The notes beneath the pieces are model-generated. The model saw only the letters and a program-made list of their open reading frames with translations, was not told the origin of the DNA and ran no database searches. A stretch of DNA of 64,000 nt from Amphibalanus amphitrite. Taxonomy: Eukaryota; Arthropoda; Thecostraca; Balanomorpha; Balanidae. The stretch lies in contig NW_024881572.1 in NCBI RefSeq assembly GCF_019059575.1, forward strand, positions 744,001-808,000. Reading direction: 5' to 3'. The translations under genes and the position numbers were made by a program. Each line of letters starts with the position of its first letter. Positions within the stretch are counted from its first letter, which is position 1. Positions 1 through 12,860 of the stretch are shown in pieces.

Positions 1-875
1 GAATGAGACGTGGAAAGGCAGTAAAAACAGCTGCAATGCGTTCAGTTTTACAATAGGCAATCGATTGGGATGCCACATGATTTTTACCGGTCAGGTCATG
101 AGCTCGACCTTAAAAAATGTTCATCGTTGGAGGTCAAATTACACACCATTCTACACTATTGGACGAGAGAGACATGATGCTAGCCGAGCTTATTGTTTTT
201 AATGCCTATTTAGTATGTACCCACAACAATGACAACAATGCACCGCTTGGCTACGCTTCGCTTGCGTTCCAGGACCGTAGTGACGTCACAGGAAGGGACG
301 CGGGCGGACCGCTGATGACCCGCCCGCTGTCAAAGGGCGGGCTGGGTTTGACGGGCGCACAATAGCGGCCGCGCGCGTGTTCCTGAAAGCGATAGCGAAG
401 GCACGGGCGCCTGAAGGGTTGGACGCTTTGTCCCTCTCCCAGACCTCCCGCTGTTACTGCCAAGGTTACTGCTACTGAGAAGGAAAATAAGTGACGGTGG
501 TATTCACACAGACTTTTCACTAATTTCTGACGTTTCGCACGTGTCGTCAACAATTCTCGTCCCCTAGAGATACTTGCACGAACACTAAGGTAACCGGCCT
601 GTTAGCTTGAAACGCCGCCAAAAACATACTGCTCCATGGTATAATGTCTTCCATGCGTGTGACCGCTCTGGAGCCTTTTTGCATTAGATCGATGCGCGTT
701 TTTATCGATATAGGATCTCCATCGATCTTAGAATTTGGCGAATTCGCGATCTGAATGATGGGGTGGAGCAAGATTAGAATGGGTCTGAGCCAGGACAGTA
801 GAATCGGAGCTGAACCCAGAGTCACCAAAATCTTACTAACTCCGACTCCGGAGCAGAATCGACATCGTTAACTGA

Positions 876-1400
876 ATGGCTCAAAGTTATACCCGAAGCG
901 GAAGCCAGTCTGCCGAAAAACAGCCGTTTTCACGACGGGCTTTCTGGCGAGTGGGCTTATATGGCAGTGTTCGCCATGGGCCGGGCCAGCCAATAGGTCA
1001 TGGGCTGGGCTGGGTCACGGGCTGGGCTGGGCCCTCAAATATAAATAATCGATGGGCTGTGGTGAGTGTGGATGGGCTGGGACAAGGACTGTAAAGTGGA
1101 CTCAGAGGTTCGCGACTGAGCTAAAAACAAAAACTAGCTTATTACTGTGCAAGACTAAAAAAAAAACGAATGAAAGCATGTATGTGCAATGTGCATTGTG
1201 CATGCTGCTCCCAAAAGATTGTTTATTTGCGCCTATGGGTGACATATGTAATGCCTGTTTGGTGTCCATGAACCATTCATTGTTGACGGGCTGGTCCGGG
1301 CTGGACGGGCTAGACCGGGCTGGGCTTCAACAATTTTACTATGCATGGGTTCGCGCTGGGCCGGGCTGTCAACCCATGGGCCTGGGTCGGGCTGGACTGG
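876..1400. repeat. GGGCTGGGCT-type minisatellite patches
   Basis: Two patches (about 975-1085 and 1283-1400) are made of degenerate GGGCTGGGCTGGG / CCGGGCTGG words. Open frames here are by-products of the repeat. No gene is visible in 1-1530: the rest is unremarkable AT-rich sequence apart from a CpG-rich stretch at 240-420. Confidence 0.5.
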
Positions 1401-1530
1401 GATTTTGCGGCCCGTGGCAAACACTGTTATATGGACTAAATCTACAAAAATCTCTTTAACAGCAAATATGTTCATATCATGACTTTGTTTTAGTATTTTA
1501 ACCCTCGCATATGTAGGGGTAGTTGGATGG

Positions 1531-2962
1531 ACCCGCGTCCCGCCCCCTCGGTTTTTCGCGAATAATCTCACTCAAAAAGCGGACGATCGCGACGAAACTT
1601 TCAATACCCCAGAGTTGATCAATTTTGCACATACTCTTTTTCTTTCATGAACTTGACCCAAATGACCTTTGACCCCTGGCCTTTTTCTCGAGACCATGTT
1701 TGACCGAAATCGCGATTCAGCGTATGTCAGATCACATTATCCGCGCGTTTCCAGTCTTTTTTTGTGTTGTAAACGTCCAAACATGTCAAATGATGTTCGT
1801 CCCATGCGGCATGCATTACAGTGGGTGCCAAGGTCACGTAAAGGTGTGGTCAGGGTCATTGATCTTTGAGGACCTTGATTCACTTTTTCGAGTTTAACAT
1901 GTTCCTGGCATCCGTTTGAACATTTACATAGTAGTTACGAGCGAGCGAGCGCAGTGAGCGAAGCGAGTCTTTGCAATGTAACGGAAAAATATCAGTATGA
2001 GCGGCCCGGCCCGGCCCGGCCCGGCCTGTAACGCTTTTGAGAGGCTTATATCTCAGCAACCGCTGGACCGATTGGCCTGCGGTCTTTTTTGCTGGGTATC
2101 CCTTCTACCCCGTAATTGACTACTTTTGATACATCTCAGTGACCGTCGTGGCACGTGCCACGTGAAAAGTCAAGGGTGTTCAAGCTGTTTTGCAAAAGTA
2201 GTGATTTTGAAAGGCTCGTATCTCAGCAGCCGCTTGAGCGATTGTCTTGCGGTAATTTTTGTAGGGTAGCTGCATCCCTTCTACCAAAGGTCGGAGACTC
2301 TTGATCTATGTGAGTGACCCCCACTGCACGTGCAAAATACAAAAAGAAGAGGTGCCAATTTTGTTCCCATTTCAATAACTCGGTAATTACTGGGGCGATT
2401 TCGCTGAAACTTGGCATACAGGTAGACAGCCACCAGGCAATGCATTCCCATGTGTTGCGGTTAAGGTGCTACTGCACGACGTGCAGTGCACGTGCGCACG
2501 TACAAGGGGCGCTTCCAGATCTCGAAAACGGCTGGGCCGATTATTTCAGCATTTTTTTTCTTCAAAAAGCGGCGCACAACTCGGGAACCAATAGAGCTAC
2601 CCGACTCAAGAACCAATAGACGCAGCAAAACGGACGAGAAGGCAAACGAGAGAACGCGACGAGACACTTACGATGAGCACCTGAAAGTTGAATTTCAAGG
2701 TCACAGGTCGGGTCAAGGTCAGATCAAACACATGAAATTGGGCTTTCAGTAGCATGGGTCTAAAACACTTCTGGTGACCTGACGTTTGACCTGACCGAAA
2801 AAGTGACCTAAGTATAAATTTCGCCATTATTCCTTACGCTTTTTCGAACGTCGCTTTCCCCGTATCGCTACATGGCCCAGGAGCCGAGCTAAAAGGGGGG
2901 TGTTCAAACACCCCGCACACCAGCAGGGCGTGAGTCCAGGACCCCCAGCGGGGTGCGGGTTA
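1531..2962. repeat. Dispersed repeat with CCCGCG-type ends (copy 1)
   Basis: The stretch starts near ACCCGCGTCCCGCCCCC and ends near AGCGGGGTGCGGGTTA, inverted versions of each other and of the ends at 14861 and 23699-24905. Inside are at least four tandem-like degenerate copies of a motif built around TATCTCnnnAACCGCTnGACC (about 1563, 2048, 2216, 2370 and 2520), AGGTCA-rich patches (2690-2810) and a (GGCCC)n patch at 2003-2025. Segments 1560-1900 match 21020-21375 in inverted orientation and 2208-2425 matches 14948-15165 in inverted orientation, as seen by eye. It has no coding capacity. It is probably a non-autonomous transposon; its class is not resolved. Confidence 0.5.
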
Positions 2963-5900
2963 TGAAATGCATTCATCATGGTCATGAAGTACAGTCACAA
3001 TAAATTGTCAAGATTCCATTCAAGATTTTGGAAACCGTAGAACGATAGATAATCAAAAATCGAAGATGGCAATTTGATTGTTCATGGTAGGTATTGGCAG
3101 TCATATGACGTTTACGGCATGTCTGTATGTCTAGGTATTCTGTGCCTACCCATGATTTTTTTTGTTAAACATGTGTCGTTTTTTCGAAAACTCAAATCAT
3201 GACGTCACTAAAACCTCGATATCTTAGAAAAAAATTGGACCGATTTTTTGGGAAACTTTGTCACAATAAATTTCTATAAATTCCCTACATGTACCTACCT
3301 AGGTACACAAAATTTGGCACAAAAAACATCGTCCCTATGCTAAAATTCTGCACCAGCAACATTCCAAGTGCTCGTGCTTACAAACGAGCCAATTGTCTAT
3401 ATGGACTCTCAGCTGCTCCCGGGTCATGCGCAGCGCCTCGCCGACTGAGCGTATGCCAGGCTGAGGCGACAAACCAGCCCGTCACCGCAAGAACGGCGCT
3501 GCCTCCCTCCCCCTCCTCCCGACCCCGTCCCCCGACCGGCGCGGCATTCCTCAGGCCACAATAGTGACTCCCCTCCCTCAGCTGACCCGTCCTCAGTGCG
3601 GTGTACACTGGACAAATACCTCTGCCGGGGCTGACGGGGTCCATGTTTGAACAAGGGATTAAGGGAAGCCTTCAAACATCTCAGACGGAGTTTTCGCCGA
3701 AACTACCAGCTAGCGCCATCCACCGGTGAACGGCGGTACTAAACTTCATTCGCTAGTTCCCGAAACGACACACCATGACCACTGTTTTATGAGCACGAGA
3801 TAAACCGCGCTAATTTTTGAATTTGAAAACCGCGGGAATAAGTCTGCTGCATCAATTATTGTATTCTCGTACACTTGTGTACACTGTCTTATTCTGAAGA
3901 AGACCTGTTGGTCGAAATATCAATACAGTAATATTTGGCTATTCAAATAATTTTAAATGTCGAGGAGAGGTCAATTTTTCATATATTTTCTCTCTCTAAT
4001 AAGTATAAGGTTGAGAAAATCGAGTTGTAAAAAAGGGTTGATTTTTCTGGGGTAAGCCCGCCGGCCACCTCCCCAGCGCTTTACAACGAGTTGATGAAAC
4101 CATTATGTGTCTTCCAAATATTAACAGAAAGTGAAATATAAGGTACTGATTAGCTCTGGACATCTTAGAGTTTATGTCACTACTGGTATTTTAGCTAGCG
4201 TCTACCACATATACAGTACAGGTCGATGAAAATCGTGATGCAAAATTGACGAAAAATGTGTATTTCAAAATTCCTTAAAATTTATTTTTCTTTTTGCCTT
4301 AATGCATCATATTGCATATCATTCGACTCGGCTGATGAAGAAGAACACAACGACACCATTTTTGAAGCTCTAGCTTCATTGTCTGTCGCGTTATCTGCAA
4401 AAACGTAGTTTGACCCTAGTTGACCTTAAGTGACATGACTGGCTTTGTCTATGATAACATGTTTATTTTCGAAATTTATCTTTGATCTAGGTGTAAACAA
4501 AACCTGCTCAGTACCTATTATCTCATGGAAAACAGTGGTTTAGTGGCATTGCTCTCGGTTGGGGGTAAGCTTGGCCACTCGCCCGGGGTTACCCCAATGT
4601 GCTAATTTTTATTTTAGAACTGCGATGTTCGAAAAAAAAATGTCATACTTAAGCCAGCCTGCCTCGTCACCCCTCACTACAAACACTTAAACGGTCCTTA
4701 CATAACATTCGTATAAATATTAGTACTGTATGTGTATGGTATAACATTAACAGTGCAACATATCTCACTTTTTAGCTAAAAACCCTTAAAATATCATTTC
4801 TGCTCTATAACTTTAACAATATGCAATTTTTGCTACCCTTAACTTTTTTACTGGCGTTACCTTAGCTGCCACGCTGAAAGGACAAACAGTTGAGCATTTT
4901 ATTGTGAATAATTTAGCCGGAAACGGGGTGGCCGGGCTTCCCCCGCGCCCGGGCTTCCCCCGGCTTCCCCTATTATCCAGAGTCAAGTAAGAGTAGTCCT
5001 TTTCCGTTTTCAGCTTAAGCCACTAACAGGCAACCATGGTGAATCAACTCCCGTTCTCAACTTTGTAAACGGACTTTCGGCATGGTTTTTGCTGGAGAGC
5101 TTCAGCAGCTCATCTGCATGCAGTTAGGATTGAGCAAAGCGCAATTATATCAGCTAACGAAGCGAGAGAGAGCAAGAGATAAACCTGATTGACAAGCTTG
5201 GGCTCGGCCAAAAAGGGCCATGCACCAGTTGTCAAACAGGTGGTTGCTTGTCATAGACAACAAACGTCACCGATCTAGCTAAAAACTAGTTAAAGGGATT
5301 ATCAGGGTTTAAAAATTGAAAGGAATCGGCATAAATTTCCAATCAATGAACTCCCCAGACTCTGCCGATTCTAAATATATGCATAAAATGTAAATCGGTA
5401 CCAAAATTTGCGAGATATAGCCGTTTCAAAATTGACAAAATTGTACTTACTCACGCAAAACAAGTACATGGGCGGCCAAGTTGGCCCATCACTAAAATGT
5501 AAACAAAGAGCAGCCTTGGGAAATTTCGCCAAGGCCGCCGCACCGCACTGTCGATTTCCACAAGACGGGCCTTGTCTGTTTTGTTTTTGTCTGTTGTTTT
5601 TAGGGCCTTGCAACAAGATTTCAGTGCTTGGCATTGAGTTTGGATATGAACAAATTGAAGATTTGCTTTTCAATAAGACAGCAAGAGTTATCAACATTGC
5701 CAAAGTTATTATTTTGATTTGGGTGTGATTTGAATAGCTTGAGCTTGTTTGCTGATCATCAAATCTTGATTAATATCATTTAAATGTCAACAATTTTCAA
5801 GGGTAAATTTGAGTGTTTTATTTCAATAAATTGAAATGTAAGTGCATCAGGCACAAGAGCTAAGTTTCAATCTGATTATTTTGTCAAGAGTGGTGAATCT

Positions 5901-6640
5901 AATGTAACGTCTTGCGAGAAAGCTTACCTAAGTGACTGAAGAAAGCGCTACCTACAGTTTTTCAAGATCTATGTTGATCTGTTTTTTTTTCGAACAACAG
6001 GTTGTACAACATGATGTTGTGACATGACCTCTGTGTCCTGTACGTCTCCCCTGCTGCTGCAGCAGAGCCCCGGCTTCAACTATAGTTTGTTATGGGTGGG
6101 CTCTCCGTGAACGTCTTGGTGCGTTTCTACATATTGCTGCTGTGAAAGGACAGTACATGAAAAAATATGTAACTTGTATGTTTTTTATTGCCCTGGTACC
6201 TACTTAATGTATATTGTTGTTGTTTATGAGTGATAAATGAATATATTTTGAGGAAAATTGAGGCATTTCAGTTTTAGTTTGTGGAACAGAACAGAAGAAG
6301 CTGCTGAGTGCGGATCATGCTTCAATTTAGAGAATCATCCTCAGTTATCTACATATAGGCATGCTTTGTAAGCTCCTTGCATTTTGCCAGCTTCTACTTG
6401 CTAGTCAAAGTTGTAAGAAGGGTTAGGGAGAACAATTGGTACACATGCCACCATGTGCAATCACCAAACGAATGAACGTGAGGGCCAAGTCCTTCACACA
6501 GCATGGATGCTTATAGGTACTGCTAACTGCACTAATGTATAATGTTCATTATGTTCATATTAGCAACTCACCCAGGCAGCCTGCCTTGTGGTATTTCTGA
6601 GTTTAAGATTTTGTAAGACTCACACTAATCATAAGGTAAA
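2963..6640. other. Intergenic, no gene seen
   Basis: Mostly AT-rich sequence. Another copy of the TATCTC/GACCGAT motif lies at 3212-3265. A GC-rich island at 3400-3650 has open frames on both strands but no recognisable domain or splice pattern. Short GC-rich lines with CCCGGGC words occur at 4050, 4570 and 4925-4975. I see no RNA gene or conserved protein. Confidence 0.5.
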
Positions 6641-6649
6641 TTATATTGA

Positions 6650-7592
6650 TATGTATGGATGAACAATGTGCGAAGGGGTCGCACGTGCCTGCTCAGTGCT
6701 CAGCCATGGATGCACGTGCCTTCTCAACAATGGGCGTGCTTGCAGACATCTCCATGGACGAACAATGTGCAAAGGGGGGGGGGGCGTGCCTCCGCGGCCG
6801 CCTGTTGGCTCAGCCGCTGCTGCTGCTTGGCGCCGCTGCTGAGCGCTGCCGGAGACGCCGCTCGCTGCCGGAGCTGCCGGAACAGTCACCGGAGCTGCCG
6901 CCCGCTGCCGGAGCTGCGGGAGCCGGGCCCGCCGCTCATCTGTCAGGACCGCCGACGGCAGCACGCCCGTCTGTCAGGGTCTGTCAGTGCCGGCAGTGGA
7001 CGCGCGCGGGTGCGGGCCGGGTACGGACGCGCGCGGGTGCGCGCCAGGTACGGGTGCGCGCCGGCTATGGACGCGCGCGCGCTTGCGTGCCGACGATGGG
7101 CGCGCGCGCGTGTATGCCGACCATGGCTGCCGCCCGCTGCCGGAGCTGCGGGAGCCGGGCCCGCCGCTCATCTGTCAGGACCGCCGACGGCAGCACGCCC
7201 GTCTGTCAGGGTCTGTCAGTGCCGGCAGTGGACGCGCGCGGGTGCGGGCCGGGTACGGACGCGCGCGGGTGCGCGCCGGTACGTGCCGGGTACGAACTCG
7301 CTTGGGTGCGCCCCGGCTGTGGACGCGCGCGGGTGCGCGCCGGGTACGGACGCGGCGTGCTCGCCGGGTACGGACGCGGCGCGCGCGCCGGCTATGGACG
7401 CGCGCGCGCTTGCGTGCCGACGATGGGCGCGCGCGCGCGTGCATGCCGGCCATGGCCGCGCGCGTGCGCCCCAGCCATGGACGCGCGCTAATGCGCGCCG
7501 GCGATGGGCACGCACGTGCCTGCTCGGCAATGGATGAGCGACGAGCGTGCCTTCTCGGAAATGAGTATACATGCAGACATCTTCATGGATGA
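6650..7592. repeat. GC-rich alternating CG minisatellite
   Basis: Degenerate units of about 30 bp with words such as ATGGACGCGCGCG and GTGCGTGCCG. A longer block of about 150 bp is directly repeated: 6896-7048 recurs at 7129-7281, a spacing of 233 bp. The flanks at 6650-6780 and 7500-7592 are less GC-rich versions of the same unit (CATGGATGCACGTGCCTTCT-like), so the core seems to have grown from them. Overlapping open frames in all three plus-strand phases (200-290 codons, Arg/Ala/Cys-rich) are low-complexity artefacts of the repeat. Long alternating CGCGCG runs could adopt Z-DNA. Confidence 0.75.
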
Positions 7593-8116
7593 ACGCTTTC
7601 AATATGTTCAATGTGTTGAGACGGATCTGAGTAAACTGGAGAGAAACTAGGGTAGTTTTAGTCCTGCTCAACTAGTTCTGCCAATAAGTACAAACACCAC
7701 CTTGCTGCCAACTGCTTACCAAATACCGCATCTGTTGTACCCTTGCATGATGCATATGTACATACAGAAAAAAATACAGTCTGTTGAAATCTGAAAACAT
7801 ACACTGCTGAGCACTGTGGATGAATCTGTATGAACCCTGTGGCTCAGCGAAACCTTCTGGCCCAGGTTATAATTGACAGTGAATCATAATATAGATTAGG
7901 AATCAATCCTTGCGAAGAGAAAATAGATCATTGTGCTTTAGATGAGCATAATGAAGAAGCGTTCCTGAAGTTAAGTTAGTGGCTTTCCATCATCCATGCC
8001 AGATGGCCAAAACACACCATTTCAATACTGTCCCAAAAATATATTTCAAAACACTTATTGCATGGCTATACACACCAGCTTACTCAGTCACCACACTCAA
8101 ACCAAGGCCATATAAG
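7593..8116. other. Intergenic, nothing recognised
   Basis: AT-rich sequence without recognisable coding, RNA or repeat features. Confidence 0.4.
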
Positions 8117-8284
8117 GGTAGTAGTATAGCAGGCGTCACACTTGTTTTTTTGCAACCATGAACGAACGAAGAGAGGCGCTGTAGGTTAGGTTCGGTTTGG
8201 TAAGGTTTGGTGAGAAAGCATCTCTGGGTATAGCGCATCTCCTTGGTTGCAAAAAGAAGTGTGACGCCTGCTTTATGACTACCC
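8117..8284. mobile_element. Short inverted-repeat element (MITE), GCAGGCGTCACACTT family
   Basis: The arms 8117-8190 and 8226-8284 are inverted copies: GGGTAGT, then 7-8 bases, then AGCAGGCGTCACACTT, then TTTTTGCAACCA and GAGAGGCGC. The same arms flank 50022-53311 as a pair. No transposase is present. Superfamily unknown. Confidence 0.65.
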
Positions 8285-8644
8285 ATATAAGTAGACTCAA
8301 ACACAGTCTACTGATACAAACGTCACTGGTCTCAAGTCTGCGCTCAATGCACCAGATGTACACTACTCACAATACGTCAGGACTCAACGTCAGCCACCAA
8401 TTTTCTACATCAAAATTCACATCAGGTTAAGGTCGCGCCATGTTCAGACATGGAGCTTCTCCACTCCAGATGTAAAAAACGCAGCAAAAGTGGTGTAGGC
8501 AGAAATTTTTGTTTTGGGGGATAATACCTTATGGCCTGGGAACACTTTGATGTCAAGTTTATCTTTATATAATCGTAATATCCTCCGGCAAGAGGTCAAA
8601 GAAAACAGGCCTACACCCAGTTCCGGGAGACCCGTAAAACAACT

Positions 8645-11600
8645 GAGACCAGCAATGGCTGATGTCCGTGAAGTTAGCGTCAGCAACAGCAACGAATACA
8701 GCGTCGGATTCAGAATCGCTTCAAAAAGTGCCAGCAGGTCAATTGGGGGACGGGGAACACGAATATGACATTTATTTTGCCCTAGCTCCCTTCCTTCATC
8801 CCTTAATCGTCCCTTAAAGGACGGGGCGCGTCAAAAGTGCCCCAAGGCTTCGTCTGATCGCCAAAATAATGGTCGCAATCGATTCCTCGGGTCAATATCT
8901 AACCTCAGTCGAAGGTTCCAGACCTGTGGCTCCTATCCCTCATCCCTTAATCGTCCCTTAAAGGACGGGGCGCGTCAAAACTGCCCCAAGGCTTCGTCTG
9001 ATCGCCAAAATAATGGTCGCAATCGATTCCTCGGGTCAATATCTAACCTCAGTCGAAGGTTCCAGACCTGTGGCTCCTATCCCTCATCCCTTAATCGTCC
9101 CTTAAAGGACGGGGCGCGTCAAAAGTGCCCCAAGGCTTCGTCTGATCGCCAAAATAATGGTCGCAATCGATTGCTCGGGTCAATATCTAACCTCAGTCGA
9201 AGGTTCCAGACCTGTGGCTCCTATCCCTCATCCCTTAATCGTCCCTTAAAGGACGGGGCGCGTCAAAAGTGCCCCAAGGCTTCGTCTAATCGCCAAAATA
9301 ATGGTCGCAATCGATTCCTCGGGTCAATATCTAACCTCAGTCGAAGGTTCCAGACCTATGGCTCCTATCCCTCATCCCTTAATCGTCCCTTAAATGACGG
9401 GGCGCGTCAAAAGTGCCCCAAGGCTTCGTCTGATCGCCAAAATAAGGGTCGCAATCGATTCCTCGGGTCAATATCTAACCTCAGTCGAAGGTTCCAGACC
9501 TGTGGCTCCTATCCCTCATCCCTTAATCGTCCCTTAAAGGACGGGGCGCGTCAAAAGTGCCCCAAGGCTTCGTCTGATCGCCAAAATAATGGTCGCAATC
9601 GATTCCTCGGGTCAATATCTAACCTCAGTCGAAGGTTCCAGACCTGTGGCTCCTATCCCTCATCCCTTAATCGTCCCTTAAAGGACGGGGCGCGTCAAAA
9701 GTGCCCCAAGGCTTCGTCTGATCGCCAAAATAATGGTCGCAATCGATTCCTCGGGTCAATATCTAACCTCAGTCGAAGGTTCCAGACCTGTGGCTCCTAT
9801 CCCTCATCCCTTAATCGTCCCTTAAAGGACGGGGCGCGTCAAAAGTGCCCCAAGGCTTCGTCTGATCGCCAAAATAATGGTCGCAATCGATTCCTCGGGT
9901 CAATATCTAACCTCAGTCGAAGGTTCCAGACCTGTGGCTCCTATCCCTCATCCCTTAATCATCCCTTAATCGGATGAGGGATAGGAGCCACAGGTCTGGA
10001 ACCTTCGACTGAGGTTAGATATTGACCCGAGGAATCGATTGCGACCCTTATTTTGGCGATCAGACGAAGCCTTGGGGCACTTTTGACGCGCCCCGTCCTT
10101 TAAGGGACGATTAAGGGATGAGGGATAGGAGCCACAGGTCCGGAACCTTCGACTGAGGTTAGATATTGACCCGAGGAATCGATTGCGACCATTATTTTGG
10201 CGATCAGACGAAGCCTTGGGGCACTTTTGACGCGCCCCGTCCTTTAAGGGACGATTAAGGGATGAGGGATAGGAGCCACAGGTCTGGAACCTTCGACTGA
10301 GGTTAGATATTGACCCGAGGAATCGATTGCGACCATTATTTCGGCGATCAGACGAAGCCTTGGGGCACTTTTGACGCGCCCCGTCCTTTAAGGGACGATT
10401 AAGGGATGAGGGATAGGAGCCACAGGTCTGGAACCTTCGACTGAGGTTAGATATTGACCCGAGGAATCGATTGCGACCATTATTTTGGCGATCAGACGAA
10501 GCCTTGGTGCACTTTTGACGCGCCCCGTCCTTTAAGGGACGATTAAGGGATGAGGGATAGGAGCCACAGGTCTGGAACCTTCGACTGAGGTTAGATATTG
10601 ACCCGAGGAATCGATTGCGACCATTATTTTGGCGATCAGACGAAGCCTTGGGGCACTTTTGACGCGCCCCGTCCTTTAAGGGACGATTAAGGGATGAGGG
10701 ATAGGAGCCACAGGTCTGGAACCTTCGACTGAGGTTAGATATTGACCCGAGGAATCGATTGCGACCATTATTTTGGCGATCAGACGAAGCCTTGGGGCAC
10801 TTTTGACGCGCCCCGTCCTTTAAGGGACGATTAAGGGATGAGGGATAGGAGCCACAGGTCTGGAACCTTCGACTGAGGTTAGATATTGACCCGAGGAATC
10901 GATTGCGACCATTATTTTGGCGATCAGACGAAGCCTTGGGGCACTTTTGACGCGCCCCGTCCTTTAAGGGACGATTAAGGGATGAGGGATAGGAGCCACA
11001 GGTCTGGAACCTTCGACTGAGGTTAGATATTGACCCGAGGAATCGATTGCGACCATTATTTTGGCGATCAGACGAAGCCTTGGGGCACTTTTGACGCGCC
11101 CCGTCCTTTAAGGGACGATTAAGGGATGAGGGATAGGAGCCACAGGTCTGGAACCTTCGACTGAGGTTAGATATTGACCCGAGGAATCGATTGCGACCCT
11201 TATTTTGGCGATCAGACGAAGCCTTGGGGCACTTTTGACGCGCCCCGTCCTTTAAGGGACGATTAAGGGATGAGGGATAGGAGCCACAGGTCTGGAACCT
11301 TCGACTGAGGTTAGATATTGACCCGAGGAATCGATTGCGACCATTATTTTGGCGATCAGACGAAGCCTTGGGGCACTTTTGACGCGCCCCGTCCTTTAAG
11401 GGACGATTAAGGGATGAGGGATAGGAGCCACAGGTCTGGAACCTTCGACTGAGGTTAGATATTGACCCGAGGAATCGATTGCGACCATTATTTTGGCGAT
11501 CAGACGAAGCCTTGGGGCACTTTTGACGCGCCCCGTCCTTTAAGGGACGATTAAGGGATGAGGGATAGGAGCCACAGGTCTGGAACCTTCGACTGAGGTT

Positions 11601-12860
11601 AGATATTGACCCGAGGAATCGATTGCGACCATTATTTTGGCGATCAGACGAAGCCTTGGGGCACTTTTGACGCGCCCCGTCCTTTAAGGGACGATTAAGG
11701 GATGAGGGATAGGAGCCACAGGTCTGGAACCTTCGATTGAGGTTAGATATTGACCCGAGGAATCGATTGCGACCATTATTTTGGCGATCAGACGAAGCCT
11801 TGGGGCAGTTTTGACGCGCCCCGTCCTTTAAGGGACGATTAAGGGATGAGGGATAGGAGCCACAGGTCTGGAACCTTCGACTGAGGTTAGATATTGACCC
11901 GAGGAATCGATTGCGACCCTTATTTTGGCGATCAGACGAAGCCTTGGGGCACTTTTGACGCGCCCCGTCCTTTAAGGGACGATTAAGGGATGAGGGATAG
12001 GAGCCACAGGTCTGGAACCTTCGACTGAGGTTAGATATTGACCCGAGGAATCGATTGCGACCATTATTTTGGCGATCAGACGAAGCCTTGGTGCACTTTT
12101 GACGCGCCCCGTCCTTTAAGGGACGATTAAGGGATGAGGGATAGGAGCCACAGGTCTGGAACCTTCGACTGAGGTTAGATATTGACCCGAGGAATCGATT
12201 GCGACCATTATTTTGGCGATCAGACGAAGCCTTGGGGCACTTTTGACGCGCCCCGTCCTTTAAGGGACGATTAAGGGATGAGGGATAGGAGCCACAGGTC
12301 TGGAACCTTCGACTGAGGTTAGATATTGACCCGAGGAATCGATTGCGACCATTATTTTGGCGATCAGACGAAGCCTTGGGGCACTTTTGACGCGCCCCGT
12401 CCTTTAAGGGATGATTAAGGGATGAGGGATAGGAGCCACAGGTCTGGAACCTTCGACTGAGGTTAGATATTGACCCGAGGAATCGATTGCGACCATTATT
12501 TTGGCGATCAGACGAAGCCTTGGGGCACTTTTGACGCGCCCCGTCCTTTAAGGGACGATTAAGGGATGAGGGATAGGAGCCACAGGTCTGGAACCTTCGA
12601 CTGAGGTTAGATATTGACCCGAGGAATCGATTGCGACCATTATTTTGGCGATCAGACGAAGCCTTGGGGCACTTTTGACGCGCCCCGTCCTTTAAGGGAC
12701 GATTAAGGGATGAAGGAAGGGAGCTAGGGCAAAATAAATGTCATATTCGTGTTCCCCGTCCCCCAATTGACCTGCTGACACTTTTTGAAGCGATTCTGAA
12801 TCCGACGCTGTATTCGTTGCTGTTGCTGACGCTAACTTCACGGACATCAATGGCTGGCAT
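8645..12860. repeat. Fold-back array of 144-bp tandem units
   Basis: A 144-bp unit (landmark CTTAATCGTCCCTTAAAGGA) repeats forward at 8802, 8946, 9090, 9234, 9378, 9522, 9666 and 9810. At about 9969 the array flips, and roughly 19 reverse-complement units run to about 12712 (the GATTAAGGG landmark at 10109 and 12701 is exactly 18 periods apart). Units are nearly identical. Outside the tandem part, 8655-8798 and 12712-12850 are inverted copies of each other, so the whole is one large inverted repeat with arms of unequal copy number. This architecture resembles Foldback-type elements. No transposase or spacer variation is present, and it is not a CRISPR array. An assembly artefact is possible. 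Confidence 0.9.

Noticed and set aside
6646..7592. Overlapping 201-292-codon frames
   Set aside because: All three plus phases and the minus strand are open at once because the repeat is GC-rich. Composition is Arg/Ala/Cys low-complexity with no splice or domain support.
9171..9977. 268-codon open frame with 48-residue repeats
   Set aside because: The DNA unit is 144 bp, exactly 48 codons, so one stop-free unit gives an endless frame. It lies in a fold-back satellite, has no recognisable domain, and the array reverses where it ends.
8802..12712. CRISPR-like array
   Set aside because: Units are contiguous 144-bp repeats without unique spacers, in an animal genome, and flip orientation.
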